The notes: generated from the letters alone by a model not told the origin. Positions 20,509 through 29,521 are shown, counted from the stretch's first letter. The stretch: 64,000 nt of DNA from Parasulfitobacter algicola (GCF_013315265.1 NZ_JABUFE010000008.1:1-64000), one strand, 5' to 3'. Program-made: numbers and translations.

Positions 20509-23116
20509 GACGCACCTCATCAATGACATGTTCGCCGGCACAACAGAACAACCAGTTCGGCGGTAAGGTGACAAAGCCCACATGTTCGCGATTGCTGCAT
20601 CGGGCAAAGCTGGCACCATCATCGGTGCGGTAAACACCGCCACCCTGACCATCCTCTTCTTGTCCCGGGCAAATCATCGCTTTGGTATCTGTGGCGGCAA
20701 TCACATTGATGGGTTGCAACAGGTCCAGGCGCCGTTGTGGCAGACCACAGTTCACGTCTGATCGGCGCCATTCGGGATCAGGATCCGTTAGCGAAATCAT
20801 CTGAACGCCGCCGCGGTGTGTCGCAACAAGCACCTTATCTTCCATAAAGGCGATGCCACGACAACTTTCACCATTCCAGCCTTTGGGATAGGGGCGTACA
20901 CGTGGCGCGTCATCTGTTCGACCGGTCACGCGGTATTCAAAACATCCCTTTCCCTTCACGCCCTGCGCGACCCGGACACCAGCCCAGACACGGGCCTGCC
21001 CGCCGAATTCATGGGTCTCCAAAGCGCGAAACAACTGATCTTCCATCCCGGCAGGACCGATTGGGATAAAGCTGCCGGGCATGCCGTCGGTTGCTGAATA
21101 AAACAGCCCGCGCCCGTCGCCAGCTGCGAAAACGGTGTACCGGCTTGCTGATCCGACAGGGTTTCGCGCAACGGTCAGCGCCCAGACCCGCCGATCTTGC
21201 ATCTTGGAATCAATGGTGATGCGACGCCAGTTCTTGTCGCGATCAAGCGTGAATTCACGCAGGCCATCTTCGGCAGCAAACAAAACGGTCGGACCATCGT
21301 CGCGCATCAGGAAATCAAGATCATCGACGCTGATGCCTTCTTCAAACCTCAGAACCAATTGCCATGAATCCCCACAATCGCGCGAGATATAGAAGTTATT
21401 CCCCTTTTTAGTACGCGTGATGACAGCAACCAGTCCCAGCATTTCAGGCACGCCGTGCCAGGCAGCCGGGGTGGCAACGCGGCGCACGGTTTCGTCAGGA
21501 AAATGCGCGGCCAGTTCCCACCCGTCGCCGTCATTCAGAGATCGATATATCTTGTCTTCGCTTCCTGCATACCAAACGCCTTTTTGGCTGTGATCTGCAG
21601 TAATGGCACTGCACACATCATCAGGGGCTTCGGGTGTTTCGATGATGGGGTCTTCGAGGTATTCAATCGCCGGTTCGCGACGCGCAACATCATTGATGTG
21701 CCAGCTGCGCAGAGGTTCACCAAAGGTCCAGGCCCCACGACCCGTTTTTGCATCTGGAAAGGGGGATATCATTTCGTTCAGTGCTTTTTGCAAACGGGCC
21801 GAAACTTCGGTTGCGTTTTCATAAGGTCTAAGTGCTGCGCGTACGCGAATGCGGACAGGTTTGAACTGCACCCATCTGGCATCACAGCGCGCACCAAGCG
21901 GGCGCTGGGCCTGAAGCGCTTCGTTCGCATCTTTCAATCCAAGATCTGTACAGGCGCTTTCCAGAATATCGCGGGTTAACAACTCTTGTTGCTTTGATAC
22001 TGGTAAATGGGGGGCCAGAACGACCTCGACCGATCCTTTGTCGGCGTGTTTCCAGATGTCAGCCCGTGCATGTGCGCGTGCGCGTGAGACGTGCGATTGC
22101 CTTTCGGCCAACGCCTCGTAATCCTGTGCGGTTACCGCCCGTCCGCGGGATGCCACATCACGTGGGCCGCGGGTCAAGGCATTCGCCAGTGTTTCTGCAT
22201 CGCGGCCACCGGTTGCAGTGTCCGGATTTGTAACTGCCATACCGGGCATCGCGTCGATTTTTGTCAGAGTGTTCGCAACAACATTGCCCCGTTCACCGCC
22301 GCCCGTACGATACCAAGCGCGAATACGACGCCCGTTTGGTGGCACTGCCGCCAATAAAGATGCAGCCTGCGACAATCCTGTGTCATCTGGCGTTTTGGCA
22401 AGGCGCGCCGCTGGGGCAAATCGTATCTGGCCTCTTATCCGGTCGGCCGTGAAAACAAGTTTACCTTTATCGCTTTCAGAAAATGCCTTTGTTTCTGACC
22501 ACAAAACATAAACGGCGTCTTCGTATTCAATCGCTTCGGCGCCGGTTGGCACCTGATCGCGTGGAGTTTCAACACCTATTGTCAAATCCATAGGAACCCC
22601 CAAAGGCGCTAGAATTGGGCCTTTTGAGACATGAAAAGTCTGACCAGGTTGTCCGTCACTTTTGCCTAATAATTCGCCTTCGACCAAAGTGGCGTTTGCT
22701 GCGCGGACCTGAACGCTTTCGACACCTGCTTCAAAACGTGCGGGCCCAAGCGTATTAAAGGTGATCGCTTCGCCCCGCCCACCAGCCTTTGATGCGCCAA
22801 TAACTGTGCCTGTGGGCAAGATCATCGGCTTTGCAGTATCAGTTCGTGTAAACGTTAAAATGGTGGAGGCGGCGGCAGGTGGTCCCATCACAACACCCAT
22901 ACTATTCAGAAATTCGACATACGCTTTTTCAGGCAGCCTGTTGACGCGCCAGATCAAAACTTCGGTCAAAAAGGCAAAGGTTTCGACCAAGGTACGCCCC
23001 GGATCACTTGGCCCGAAATCGGTCCATTCGGGGCAAAGTGCTTTGATCTGATCATGGGCTGATTGCACCAGATCGTCATAGGTGCGGTCGTCCAGATTTG
23101 GGGATTGAAGGGTCAT
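20498..23116 (-). CDS. Baseplate J (gp6/Afp11-like) fused to a C-terminal Asp-box propeller
   Basis: 872 aa. Residues 1-490 are a gp6-like baseplate wedge protein: CPEWTDFGPSDPGRTLVETFAFLTE (starting about 28) and RGRAVTAQDYEALAERQ (about 324-340) are family hallmarks. From about 500 to 865 is an unrelated domain with Asp-box/BNR-type repeats (S-x-D-x-G-x-x-W): SLNDGDGW (526-533), SRDCGDSW (578-585) and TDDGASF (831-837), with intervening strands such as VLFAAEDGLREFTL and KVLVATHRGGVQM. Such repeats form beta-propellers in sialidases and photosystem-assembly/sortilin-type proteins. The conserved sialidase Arg triad is not evident, so binding rather than catalysis is more likely. Strong GAGGAGGAA ribosome binding site; ATGA overlap with gp25 upstream. 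Confidence 0.88.
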   Translation of the reverse strand: MTLQSPNLDDRTYDDLVQSAHDQIKALCPEWTDFGPSDPGRTLVETFAFLTEVLIWRVNRLPEKAYVEFLNSMGVVMGPPAAASTILTFTRTDTAKPMILPTGTVIGASKAGGRGEAITFNTLGPARFEAGVESVQVRAANATLVEGELLGKSDGQPGQTFHVSKGPILAPLGVPMDLTIGVETPRDQVPTGAEAIEYEDAVYVLWSETKAFSESDKGKLVFTADRIRGQIRFAPAARLAKTPDDTGLSQAASLLAAVPPNGRRIRAWYRTGGGERGNVVANTLTKIDAMPGMAVTNPDTATGGRDAETLANALTRGPRDVASRGRAVTAQDYEALAERQSHVSRARAHARADIWKHADKGSVEVVLAPHLPVSKQQELLTRDILESACTDLGLKDANEALQAQRPLGARCDARWVQFKPVRIRVRAALRPYENATEVSARLQKALNEMISPFPDAKTGRGAWTFGEPLRSWHINDVARREPAIEYLEDPIIETPEAPDDVCSAITADHSQKGVWYAGSEDKIYRSLNDGDGWELAAHFPDETVRRVATPAAWHGVPEMLGLVAVITRTKKGNNFYISRDCGDSWQLVLRFEEGISVDDLDFLMRDDGPTVLFAAEDGLREFTLDRDKNWRRITIDSKMQDRRVWALTVARNPVGSASRYTVFAAGDGRGLFYSATDGMPGSFIPIGPAGMEDQLFRALETHEFGGQARVWAGVRVAQGVKGKGCFEYRVTGRTDDAPRVRPYPKGWNGESCRGIAFMEDKVLVATHRGGVQMISLTDPDPEWRRSDVNCGLPQRRLDLLQPINVIAATDTKAMICPGQEEDGQGGGVYRTDDGASFARCSNREHVGFVTLPPNWLFCCAGEHVIDEVRHER

Positions 23117-23565
23117 TGGGTTTCCTCCTCGGGAAGGATTGGAACGACAAACGCCAGATGATCCTGTTGCTGTTGGTGCCGTACTTTGTAATCAATCCGG
23201 ATCAATAGCTGGGATGCAGTATCAGCGTCGCTTTGGGCTTCCACCTGAATGACCTCAACCCGTGGCTCAAACCGTTCAATTGCGCGCCGGATCATAAGGC
23301 TGGCCAGCATTTCCGTAGTTGACCCGTGTCCGGCAAAGGCCAATGCCTCAAGATCGCAGCCATAGGTCGGGCGCATGACCCGTTCACCGGGACGTGTCGA
23401 CAAAAGCGTCATCAGCGACTGGCGGATTACGTCAAATCCTTCGGTCATTTGTAATGTGCCATTCGCACCAACCGACAGCTTTGGTAAAAGCGTATTTGGA
23501 TCGTCGCTTGTGAAAATGCGCAGGCTTCGTATTGGTTGCTTCAGGATATTTGGGGTCGTGTTCAT
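23113..23565 (-). CDS. gp25-like baseplate wedge protein (Afp9-like)
   Basis: 150 aa from ATG 23565 (MNTTPNILKQPIRSLRIF). The upstream frame extension lies inside the PAAR gene. The gp25/lysozyme-like wedge signature is clear: EGFDVIRQSLMTLLSTRPGERVMRPTYGCDL (starting about residue 40) with the conserved RPGERVMRP-x-YG core. The ATG overlaps the PAAR stop codon (ATGA), and its own stop overlaps the baseplate J start (ATGA), so three baseplate genes are translationally chained. Confidence 0.92.
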   Translation of the reverse strand: MNTTPNILKQPIRSLRIFTSDDPNTLLPKLSVGANGTLQMTEGFDVIRQSLMTLLSTRPGERVMRPTYGCDLEALAFAGHGSTTEMLASLMIRRAIERFEPRVEVIQVEAQSDADTASQLLIRIDYKVRHQQQQDHLAFVVPILPEEETQ

Positions 23566-23897
23566 TTTTGCCTCACAAATGTCTGTCCGGGGTGATGCAC
23601 TGTATAGGGGACGGTCGCGGGGGGATCGCCGCTGGTCAGCCCTTTCAACAGGTCTAGCGTGACAGGGCGGCCGGAAATTCGGATAAAGTCGGAATGCCCG
23701 GTGATTTCGGACAGGGTCACAAGACAGGGTTTCAGCGGCGGAATAGGCGGGCATCCATCGATTTTGCAGCCTTGGGTATCTTGGCGTACCAATATTGGGG
23801 TATCGTCAATCCGTACAAAGTTCTGGGATGCTTTCAGTTCCACCTTGCCCAACTGATGCCCACAACGAATATTGGCTTTTTTCGTAACCAGACGCAT
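23562..23897 (-). CDS. PAAR-like spike-tip protein (Afp10-like)
   Basis: 111 aa. Its position directly after the spike gene and before gp25 is that of the PAAR-like tip protein of contractile injection systems. The sequence is beta-rich with three cysteines/histidines early (IRCGHQLG, residues about 10-17), a GCKIDGCPPIPPLKPC segment (about 43-58) and ISGRPVTLDLLKGLTSG (about 73-89), consistent with a small beta-prism capped by a metal. GGAAAGGGGG lies before the ATG. Assignment rests on order as much as on sequence. Confidence 0.7.
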   Translation of the reverse strand: MRLVTKKANIRCGHQLGKVELKASQNFVRIDDTPILVRQDTQGCKIDGCPPIPPLKPCLVTLSEITGHSDFIRISGRPVTLDLLKGLTSGDPPATVPYTVHHPGQTFVRQK

Positions 23898-23900
23898 GGT

Positions 23901-25388
23901 TTACCCCCTTTCCAGATCAATGGCCGCACCGCGGATGGTCACGGTGCCACCTGGCGCTTCGAGTGTCAGATCGCCTTTGGCGGACAGGGCAATACCGTCT
24001 GGTCCAAGGGTGCAACTGGATCCATCGGGGGCTTTCAGCTTGGCTTCTTTGCTATCGTCGTCGAAGCTAAGCGCGTGCCCTGCGACGGAATAAAACCCAA
24101 ACCGTTTTGCATCGCCCGCACCATTCTGGACAGCCAATGTATCCTGCGCGTTCATTGCACCGATTACAAAGCCATGTTCCAATCGATTGGTATTGCTAAG
24201 GATCATGACTTGATCCCCAATCGCGGGTACATAAGCAAAACCACGACCAGCCCCGGCCATCGGTCGCAAAACCTGTAACCAGGCGGTTTCCGCATCGCCA
24301 TGTGTCGGAAGGCTGCAGCGGACGCGGCCCGTGTTGGCGGGATCATCGTTGTCCAGCACAGTGGCCCAGGCAAATTTCGGTTGCTGCCGATCTGCGCAAA
24401 GTGGCGGTGGGCAGGTTGAAATTTCAACAATATGCCCACTGACAGCATCAATGCGTTCTTCGATCTGACTGATGACCATGGGTCCTGCGGTATCAAAGCC
24501 CAGATCAGTGACATCCAGCCGTTCGCCTAATTGAAAAATGTGGCTGCCGTCGAAAATCGCGCGCAACACAACGCGAGATGCATCACGGTGCGTCATTTCA
24601 GCCGTCGCTAGGCATAAAGCTTCATCTTCGTTGCAGGTTGCCAGGTTGAAAATCGGCAGTTCCGCATCGGCGTCTGTACTGCTTTGCCCATAAGCGTCGG
24701 CATTATCCAAGCCGAAGGCGAAGCCGGAAAAGGGTTCAATCACATCTGGGGCGAAAGCGGTAAAGGAAATTGCGCCAGTGCTGTCGTTTGCATTGACCTC
24801 GACCCGCGCCTCAAAGGCGGTATCTGCCAATGTGATCTGGCGGTTTGATCCGATACCCTCAAGACCGTGCAGATGCATCATATTATTGCGCAGATGAAAC
24901 CACAGCCCAAACCGGCGGGTTTCATTCAGGATAAAGTCAAAATCGCTGCGATCTGTACGCACAAGGTGATCCAGGTTTGGACCTGTCTGATCGGCCTGAA
25001 CTGACATATCAAACCGACTAGCAACATCTTCGACCAATTGCGCGGGCGTAACTTGGCTGTAATGCGCAGCACGTCCGGAATGGCGCAAGGCTTGCAGCTT
25101 ATCAAACGCACGAAGGCGAAACGTGACTTTTCCGTCCAGTCTGCGGGTGCGTTCCATCGCGGACAGGGTTCCCTGAAAAAGCGGATCGGGTCTGCCACCC
25201 ACTTCGATACGCATGCTGGCACCAATGGCGGGGGCCGTGATGTTGCCGCCATCCATTTCGATGTCCGCCACTGTGGGGGCTGAAAATGCACGGCGCACAC
25301 GCAAGGATACAATCTGTTTCATGATGTTTGCATCAAGGGCCGTATCATCAAGCCAAATACGAACAGAGGGCACTGTGATCTGCGTCAT
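23901..25388 (-). CDS. VgrG/gp27-gp5-like central spike protein (Afp8-like)
   Basis: 495 aa. Residues about 1-320 match the gp27-like hub, with TPAQLVEDVASRFDMSV (about 114-130) and DRSDFDFILNETRRFGLWFH (about 146-165). An OB-fold follows (about 341-420), with AWLQVLRPMAGAGRGF and YVPAIGDQVMIL. The C-terminal beta-helix has degenerate G-x-hydrophobic repeats (LSAKGDLTLEAPGGTVTIRG, about 470-489). It is shorter than T6SS VgrG and has no extra effector domain. The hub-spike pierces the target membrane. It overlaps the preceding gene's stop (ATGA). Confidence 0.93.
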   Translation of the reverse strand: MTQITVPSVRIWLDDTALDANIMKQIVSLRVRRAFSAPTVADIEMDGGNITAPAIGASMRIEVGGRPDPLFQGTLSAMERTRRLDGKVTFRLRAFDKLQALRHSGRAAHYSQVTPAQLVEDVASRFDMSVQADQTGPNLDHLVRTDRSDFDFILNETRRFGLWFHLRNNMMHLHGLEGIGSNRQITLADTAFEARVEVNANDSTGAISFTAFAPDVIEPFSGFAFGLDNADAYGQSSTDADAELPIFNLATCNEDEALCLATAEMTHRDASRVVLRAIFDGSHIFQLGERLDVTDLGFDTAGPMVISQIEERIDAVSGHIVEISTCPPPLCADRQQPKFAWATVLDNDDPANTGRVRCSLPTHGDAETAWLQVLRPMAGAGRGFAYVPAIGDQVMILSNTNRLEHGFVIGAMNAQDTLAVQNGAGDAKRFGFYSVAGHALSFDDDSKEAKLKAPDGSSCTLGPDGIALSAKGDLTLEAPGGTVTIRGAAIDLERG

Positions 25389-26152
25389 CTGGCACCTCTT
25401 TCGGGTGTAACAACGGTGACAAAGGATTGGTCAGGATCCGGGCGAAATGGGTTCTCCAAACGGTTTAGTGCCGCCAGGAACCGCCATTCACGCGGATTCC
25501 CAAAGGCTGCATTTGCAAGCAGGTCGATGCGTAATAAATCCCCTGAAAAAGCAGAGGCGGTATAGGGAACATCGGCGATTGAAACGTCTTGTGACGTCAG
25601 ACGTGCAACAGCGGCTTCGACTTCATCGCCTTGTAATGGAGTTACTGGCGTTTGCTGCGTCAACTCGGCGCGTTCATTCACCCGGCGCAGGCCCAATGTG
25701 ATCCATGATCGGCGTGGTGCCCCATCAACGGTGAAATCTTCTAACCGTTCGGCAACCGCGGTCACAACGATCGGTGCGCTCCAGCTGCCCCAGATCATGC
25801 GGACGGAGGGCGGCCAACTGGACGTGGTGTCTTCGGGTCGGCTTTCAGCAAGATCCCAAAGTTTGATCGTTAGCTCCCGAACATCTTGCTGTGTATTGTC
25901 CGGGTCGCTTTGTGATCCAAAGCTTGACGCTTGCGATGCACGCGTGTCGAACATCAATTCAAGTGCTGCTTCAGTACAGCCGCCGCCGGTATAGATCAGG
26001 TCGTCATCCGTTTGCGCACTGGACACAATGGGCAGGTCATCCAGCGTTCGGTTACGAACGCCCGCTGCTCTGCGCCAAGTCATGCTTTCAGGGTTCAGCA
26101 GGCATTCGATAATGTCGCCTGTGTCTTCATTATAGAAAACTATGCGTTCCAT
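25385..26152 (-). CDS. LysM/gp53-like baseplate protein (Afp7-like)
   Basis: 255 aa. The N-terminal domain (about 1-160) has the contractile-injection 'tube protein' signature: CLLNPESMTWRRAAGVRN, YTGGGCTEAALELMFDT (about 54-70) and later IWGSWSAPIVVTAVAERLEDFT. The C-terminus (about 200-250) is a LysM-like module: YTASAFSGDLLRIDLLAN followed by AAFGNPREWRFLAALN and RLENPF. This pair of domains is typical of Afp7/Pvc7, which joins the inner tube to the hub. The start at 26152 overlaps the upstream gene by 13 bases. Confidence 0.88.
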   Translation of the reverse strand: MERIVFYNEDTGDIIECLLNPESMTWRRAAGVRNRTLDDLPIVSSAQTDDDLIYTGGGCTEAALELMFDTRASQASSFGSQSDPDNTQQDVRELTIKLWDLAESRPEDTTSSWPPSVRMIWGSWSAPIVVTAVAERLEDFTVDGAPRRSWITLGLRRVNERAELTQQTPVTPLQGDEVEAAVARLTSQDVSIADVPYTASAFSGDLLRIDLLANAAFGNPREWRFLAALNRLENPFRPDPDQSFVTVVTPERGAR

Positions 26153-27141
26153 GGACCTTTTCCTGCTTCAAGGTTGCTGCGGTTGATAAAATCGTCTTTC
26201 AAGCCCTGTCCTGATCGGACGGCGTTTTGGCCCGGTTTTTGATCTGGTAAAGCGGGCCATGAATTTGGCGTGGCGCAGACCGTGGGGGGCGTTGGCAGTG
26301 GCGTGGCAGACGCAAGTCTGTGTGGTGTGGTCAAACTGCTCGAGGTTTCGTTGTGATCCGGAAACGCAGGCCCAAATAGGCCCATTCGACCGGGCATTAC
26401 GGGTTTGACGCCATGCTGACCAACTTGCTGACATGTACTTGGTGGAAAATCTTTATGTGGCACTGGCATGGGCGCGTCTCGCGGGGGAACCCGTGCGGCA
26501 GTTTTGACATTAGCCGTGTCTTGATAATCCTTTTCCAGCTGTACTTTTTGGGTGATCGTGTCAGTGTAATCTTCGGTCTGCGCTATCTTGGGTTGCGAAC
26601 GGTCGGGGAAAGCAATCGTTTGGGTTTGGTGGTTCCGCTCACTTGGAAAGCTAAAGCTGGGCTTGATCCGGCGGGCCTTGGGCTTTGGCTGTTGTCCGGG
26701 CAAGGGTGGCATATTTTGTCTGACTTGCTTTGCTTTGTGGTGTGCAAAGTCAGCTATAGGGGGGGGCGCAGTCTTTTCGGACAGGTCAACGATATCTGGT
26801 TTCGTCACATTTTTCATCTTAAATTCAGCTCGCGAGGCGACCGATTCCTTTGCATCAGGCAGGCGTTTTAACTTGGCTGGCTGTGGTGAAATTGACAGGC
26901 GATCAATATTGGTCAAATCCATGATTTTCCAGTTATCATCCCCCTTTGAAATCTCTGGATGGCGTGCGGCAACATCGCGTTGCCAATGGATCGGCGCATC
27001 TGAAAAGCGATGTTGCAAGGGTGGGGTAAGGCGTGTGGCCAAACGGTCGCAAACATTGGCGATCCAGCGGAATGACGCATCCAAGCCCCCACGCAGCAGG
27101 CGCCAAACCGCGCCTGCCCATATGATTGGTGTATCAGGCAA
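26140..27141 (-). CDS. Proline-rich protein of unknown function between tube and hub genes
   Basis: 333 aa if translation starts at the TTG at 27139-27141, which overlaps the tube gene's stop; no ATG lies at the boundary, so the start is uncertain. Residues about 1-65 (IIWAGAVWRLLRGGLDASFRW, then RLTPPLQHRFSDAPIHWQRD) look folded and helical. The remaining ~260 residues are low-complexity, rich in Pro, Lys and Thr (for example PPLPGQQPKPKARRIKPS), and probably disordered. No family recognised. The position corresponds to the small Afp6/Pvc6 slot of related clusters. The long disordered tail could be a cargo or tape-measure-like region. Confidence 0.55.
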   Translation of the reverse strand: MPDTPIIWAGAVWRLLRGGLDASFRWIANVCDRLATRLTPPLQHRFSDAPIHWQRDVAARHPEISKGDDNWKIMDLTNIDRLSISPQPAKLKRLPDAKESVASRAEFKMKNVTKPDIVDLSEKTAPPPIADFAHHKAKQVRQNMPPLPGQQPKPKARRIKPSFSFPSERNHQTQTIAFPDRSQPKIAQTEDYTDTITQKVQLEKDYQDTANVKTAARVPPRDAPMPVPHKDFPPSTCQQVGQHGVKPVMPGRMGLFGPAFPDHNETSSSLTTPHRLASATPLPTPPTVCATPNSWPALPDQKPGQNAVRSGQGLKDDFINRSNLEAGKGPWNA

Positions 27142-27568
27142 GGATCCGCTCCAGATTTTCGTAACGGATTTCAAGGCTTTCGATGGATACACTTTGACTA
27201 AGCGCGGACAGTTCAGACATACTGCAAGCGGTTGGCAGACAGCGGAACATGTTATACCGGCCTGTCTGCATTTCGCCGTCATTGCCGATCATGATCAATG
27301 CGATATCTTTATATTCGGCCCGCCCCGCCATTGACGCGGTCATCCAGGTCCAAAGAACAGGCGACAGACCAAAGCCCCACCGCAGAACTACTGGGTCATA
27401 GATGACACGACCGGGCAAAACACGCACAGCAGGCGCACCGCCACCTTCGCGGTATTCGATGCTTTCGACCCGTGCTGAGGGCGGGGTGACGTCGGTAAAC
27501 ACGCCAACCACTTCGCCGCCGATATCAAGACGAAAGTTATAGGAATTTCCAGGCATTTCCAAAGGCAT
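27134..27568 (-). CDS. Inner tube protein (gp19/Hcp-like, Afp1/5-like)
   Basis: 144 aa, standard for this family. MPGNSYNFRLDIGGEVVGVFTDV (starting at residue 5) and VESIEYREGGGAPAVRVLPG (about 34-53) are the conserved N-terminal strands, and LSQSVSIESLEIRYENLER closes the beta-barrel. It polymerises as hexamer rings inside the sheath. A strong AAGGAGT ribosome binding site suits a highly expressed structural protein. Only one tube gene is present, whereas the Afp and PVC clusters have two. Confidence 0.93.
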   Translation of the reverse strand: MPLEMPGNSYNFRLDIGGEVVGVFTDVTPPSARVESIEYREGGGAPAVRVLPGRVIYDPVVLRWGFGLSPVLWTWMTASMAGRAEYKDIALIMIGNDGEMQTGRYNMFRCLPTACSMSELSALSQSVSIESLEIRYENLERILA

Positions 27569-27597
27569 AAGAGATACTCCTTAATCTAATATATTTG

Positions 27598-28797
27598 TTA
27601 TTCAGCAGACGCATCTGCGCCGTTCCACTGACTAAGACGAACGATGACGAATTCGGCGGGGCGCGATACGGCAAGACCCACATCGACGCGAATTTGGCCT
27701 TTTTCGACTACATCGGGCGGGTTGTTTTCAGCATCGCATTTAACAAAGAATGCCTCTTCCGGGGTGGCACCAACCAATGCACCATCTCGCCACTGTGTCA
27801 GTAGAAACGAGCTGATCCGCATTTTCAGGCTGGCCTGTGTAAAGCGGTCGTTTGGTTGGAAAACCGCGCTCATCAAGCCAAGCTGAAGCGACTCTTCGAC
27901 GAAAATTAGAAAGCGTTTAACGTTCACATAGCGCCATTCAGAACTTTGATCGGCCAGTGTGCGGGCCCCAAAAATACGAATGCCGCGCGATGGAAATTCA
28001 CGGATGACATTGACACCATTACGGTTCAGCATGCCCAATTCGGCCTTTGAAACATTATCTTTCAGACCAAGTGCACCGCGGACACTTTCATTGGCGGGCG
28101 CTTTGTGAACACCGCGCAGGGCATCGGTACGTGCATAGACACCAGCCAAATGACCTGAGGGTGGAGCATAAACAACCTTGCGGGTTTGCTGATCGATAAC
28201 GGAGATCCAAGGATAGTTGAACGACCCAAAACCCTGATCTGAAATTCCAGGCTTTAACCCACCGCCGCGTTGTGCGCGACTGGCTGCTTCGCCTTCGCCA
28301 CTGCTGGCTTTGATGGATGCCATCTTGGTCAACTGATCCAGATCGGTGACTTTTTCGGGCGCATCAAGGATGCAGAACCGGTCACGCATTTCTTCGCAAT
28401 AGGTCATGACTGCCTTTTGGGCGGCAATATCGGTCACGCCAGGGCAGGCAACGATGGCCGGTTCATCCAAACCGCGCGCGGCCCACAGGCCTGTTTTCTT
28501 TTTGGCATCACCAGCGACGGACGCATCGTCTTCGACGGCAATGATGTAAACCTTTTGGCCGCCGTTTTCGAAAAAGCCCTTGGTCGCATTTGCCAGATGG
28601 CGTGCGCCTGACTTATCCGATCCGAAATGGGTCAAGAATTCTGTGTAATTCGTAATGGATTTTGGCACATGCATTGGCGCCGATGCGCCAGGGCAGGGTG
28701 CAATGAACAGCGCAGTTGATGTGCCCACGCCCTGAATGGGCGGACTGGCGGCAGGCACGTTTTCGACATAAACGCCGGGGGCATCATAATTTGTCAT
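27598..28797 (-). CDS. Contractile tail sheath protein
   Basis: 399 aa. The opening YDAPGVYVENVPAASPPIQG (residues 4-23) is the sheath hallmark. The middle contains the GFFENGGQKVYIIAVEDD segment (about 69-86). The C-terminal sheath domain has GIRIFGARTLADQSSEWRYVNVKRFLIFVEES (starting about 273), the handshake domain that links sheath rings. ATP is not needed for contraction; energy is stored in the extended sheath. A single, compact sheath gene is present. GGAGAATTAG precedes the ATG. Confidence 0.97.
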   Translation of the reverse strand: MTNYDAPGVYVENVPAASPPIQGVGTSTALFIAPCPGASAPMHVPKSITNYTEFLTHFGSDKSGARHLANATKGFFENGGQKVYIIAVEDDASVAGDAKKKTGLWAARGLDEPAIVACPGVTDIAAQKAVMTYCEEMRDRFCILDAPEKVTDLDQLTKMASIKASSGEGEAASRAQRGGGLKPGISDQGFGSFNYPWISVIDQQTRKVVYAPPSGHLAGVYARTDALRGVHKAPANESVRGALGLKDNVSKAELGMLNRNGVNVIREFPSRGIRIFGARTLADQSSEWRYVNVKRFLIFVEESLQLGLMSAVFQPNDRFTQASLKMRISSFLLTQWRDGALVGATPEEAFFVKCDAENNPPDVVEKGQIRVDVGLAVSRPAEFVIVRLSQWNGADASAE

Positions 28798-28800
28798 GGT

Positions 28801-29469
28801 CTAATTCTCCTTGGTTATGGAAAGGACCAGGTCGTTGGACCCGGGATCTGGGGTAAATGTCTGAACCGCGCCGCGGTGGGTGACCTGAATGGCTTGGCCA
28901 CACCAACCGCCCAATGTGAAAAAACCTTGGGCATCGGTTGTTGCGGCACGGTCGCTGCCAGCGATGGAAACGGAAGCATTGTTAACGGCTTTGCCTGCGT
29001 CTTTGATATGACCTGACAAAGGGCCAGACGGCGCAATGGTTGCGATGACATCCGTAACTGGTTTGGCTAGTTTTTCCGGCGCGCTTAGCAGTACGGGGCA
29101 AGATGCTAGCAATGCGGGTTGTGGCGCGATGTTCAAAAGTCGCCAAATTGGGTTGTCAGACGAAAGCGGTATCAGTGTATTGATTGCAGAAGACGGATTG
29201 ATCAAAAGATCACCCAGCATCCCTGCGGCCTGAGCGGGGGTTTTCGCAGATGCGGTCACGATGTAATCCGCAAGGATCCGGCGCTCTTTCGCACCGCGTC
29301 CTTCGGCCATTGCAGGTTGCCAACCAACGGGCAGTAGGCAGATCTGTATGGCAGTTTTTTCTGTGGGCGCGATCAGGCCTTCGTTCAGCGTCGCCGGGGT
29401 GTTGTCTGCAACCCATTCGGTCAACTGTATGGAAAGCGTCTTGAACGCATCTTGAGCAGAATGCTTCAT
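28801..29469 (-). CDS. Pvc16-like tail terminator with a carboxypeptidase-regulatory-like C-terminal domain
   Basis: 222 aa from ATG 29469. Residues about 1-130 have the layout of the DUF4255/Pvc16 N-terminal domain (SIQLTEWVADNTPA, then ADYIVTASAKTPAQAAGMLGDLLIN), the protein that caps the sheath-tube end. Residues about 150-222 form a beta-sandwich of the carboxypeptidase-regulatory type: SGHIKDAGKAVNNASVSIAG then TTDAQGFFTLGGW. It directly precedes the sheath gene (three bases apart), the usual place in related clusters. The terminator call is moderately sure; the C-terminal domain call is good. Confidence 0.65.
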   Translation of the reverse strand: MKHSAQDAFKTLSIQLTEWVADNTPATLNEGLIAPTEKTAIQICLLPVGWQPAMAEGRGAKERRILADYIVTASAKTPAQAAGMLGDLLINPSSAINTLIPLSSDNPIWRLLNIAPQPALLASCPVLLSAPEKLAKPVTDVIATIAPSGPLSGHIKDAGKAVNNASVSIAGSDRAATTDAQGFFTLGGWCGQAIQVTHRGAVQTFTPDPGSNDLVLSITKEN

Positions 29470-29491
29470 CACAATAATCCAAAAAAAGTAT

Positions 29492-29521
29492 TTTATAAAA
29501 TAGCTTACGCTGTAAAGTTAA
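29492..29521 (-). promoter_or_regulatory. Candidate promoter of the tail structural genes
   Basis: On the minus strand TTAACT (29516-29521) and TATAAA (29492-29497) are 18 bases apart in an AT-rich gap, 22 bases before the Pvc16-like gene. Together with the hairpin at 29547-29574 it would separate the two leading membrane-protein genes from the tail genes. Confidence 0.3.

Noticed and set aside
26588-27334. A 248-codon plus-strand frame across the proline-rich and tube genes
   Set aside because: It is antisense to two supported genes, has no ribosome binding site and shows no recognisable domain.
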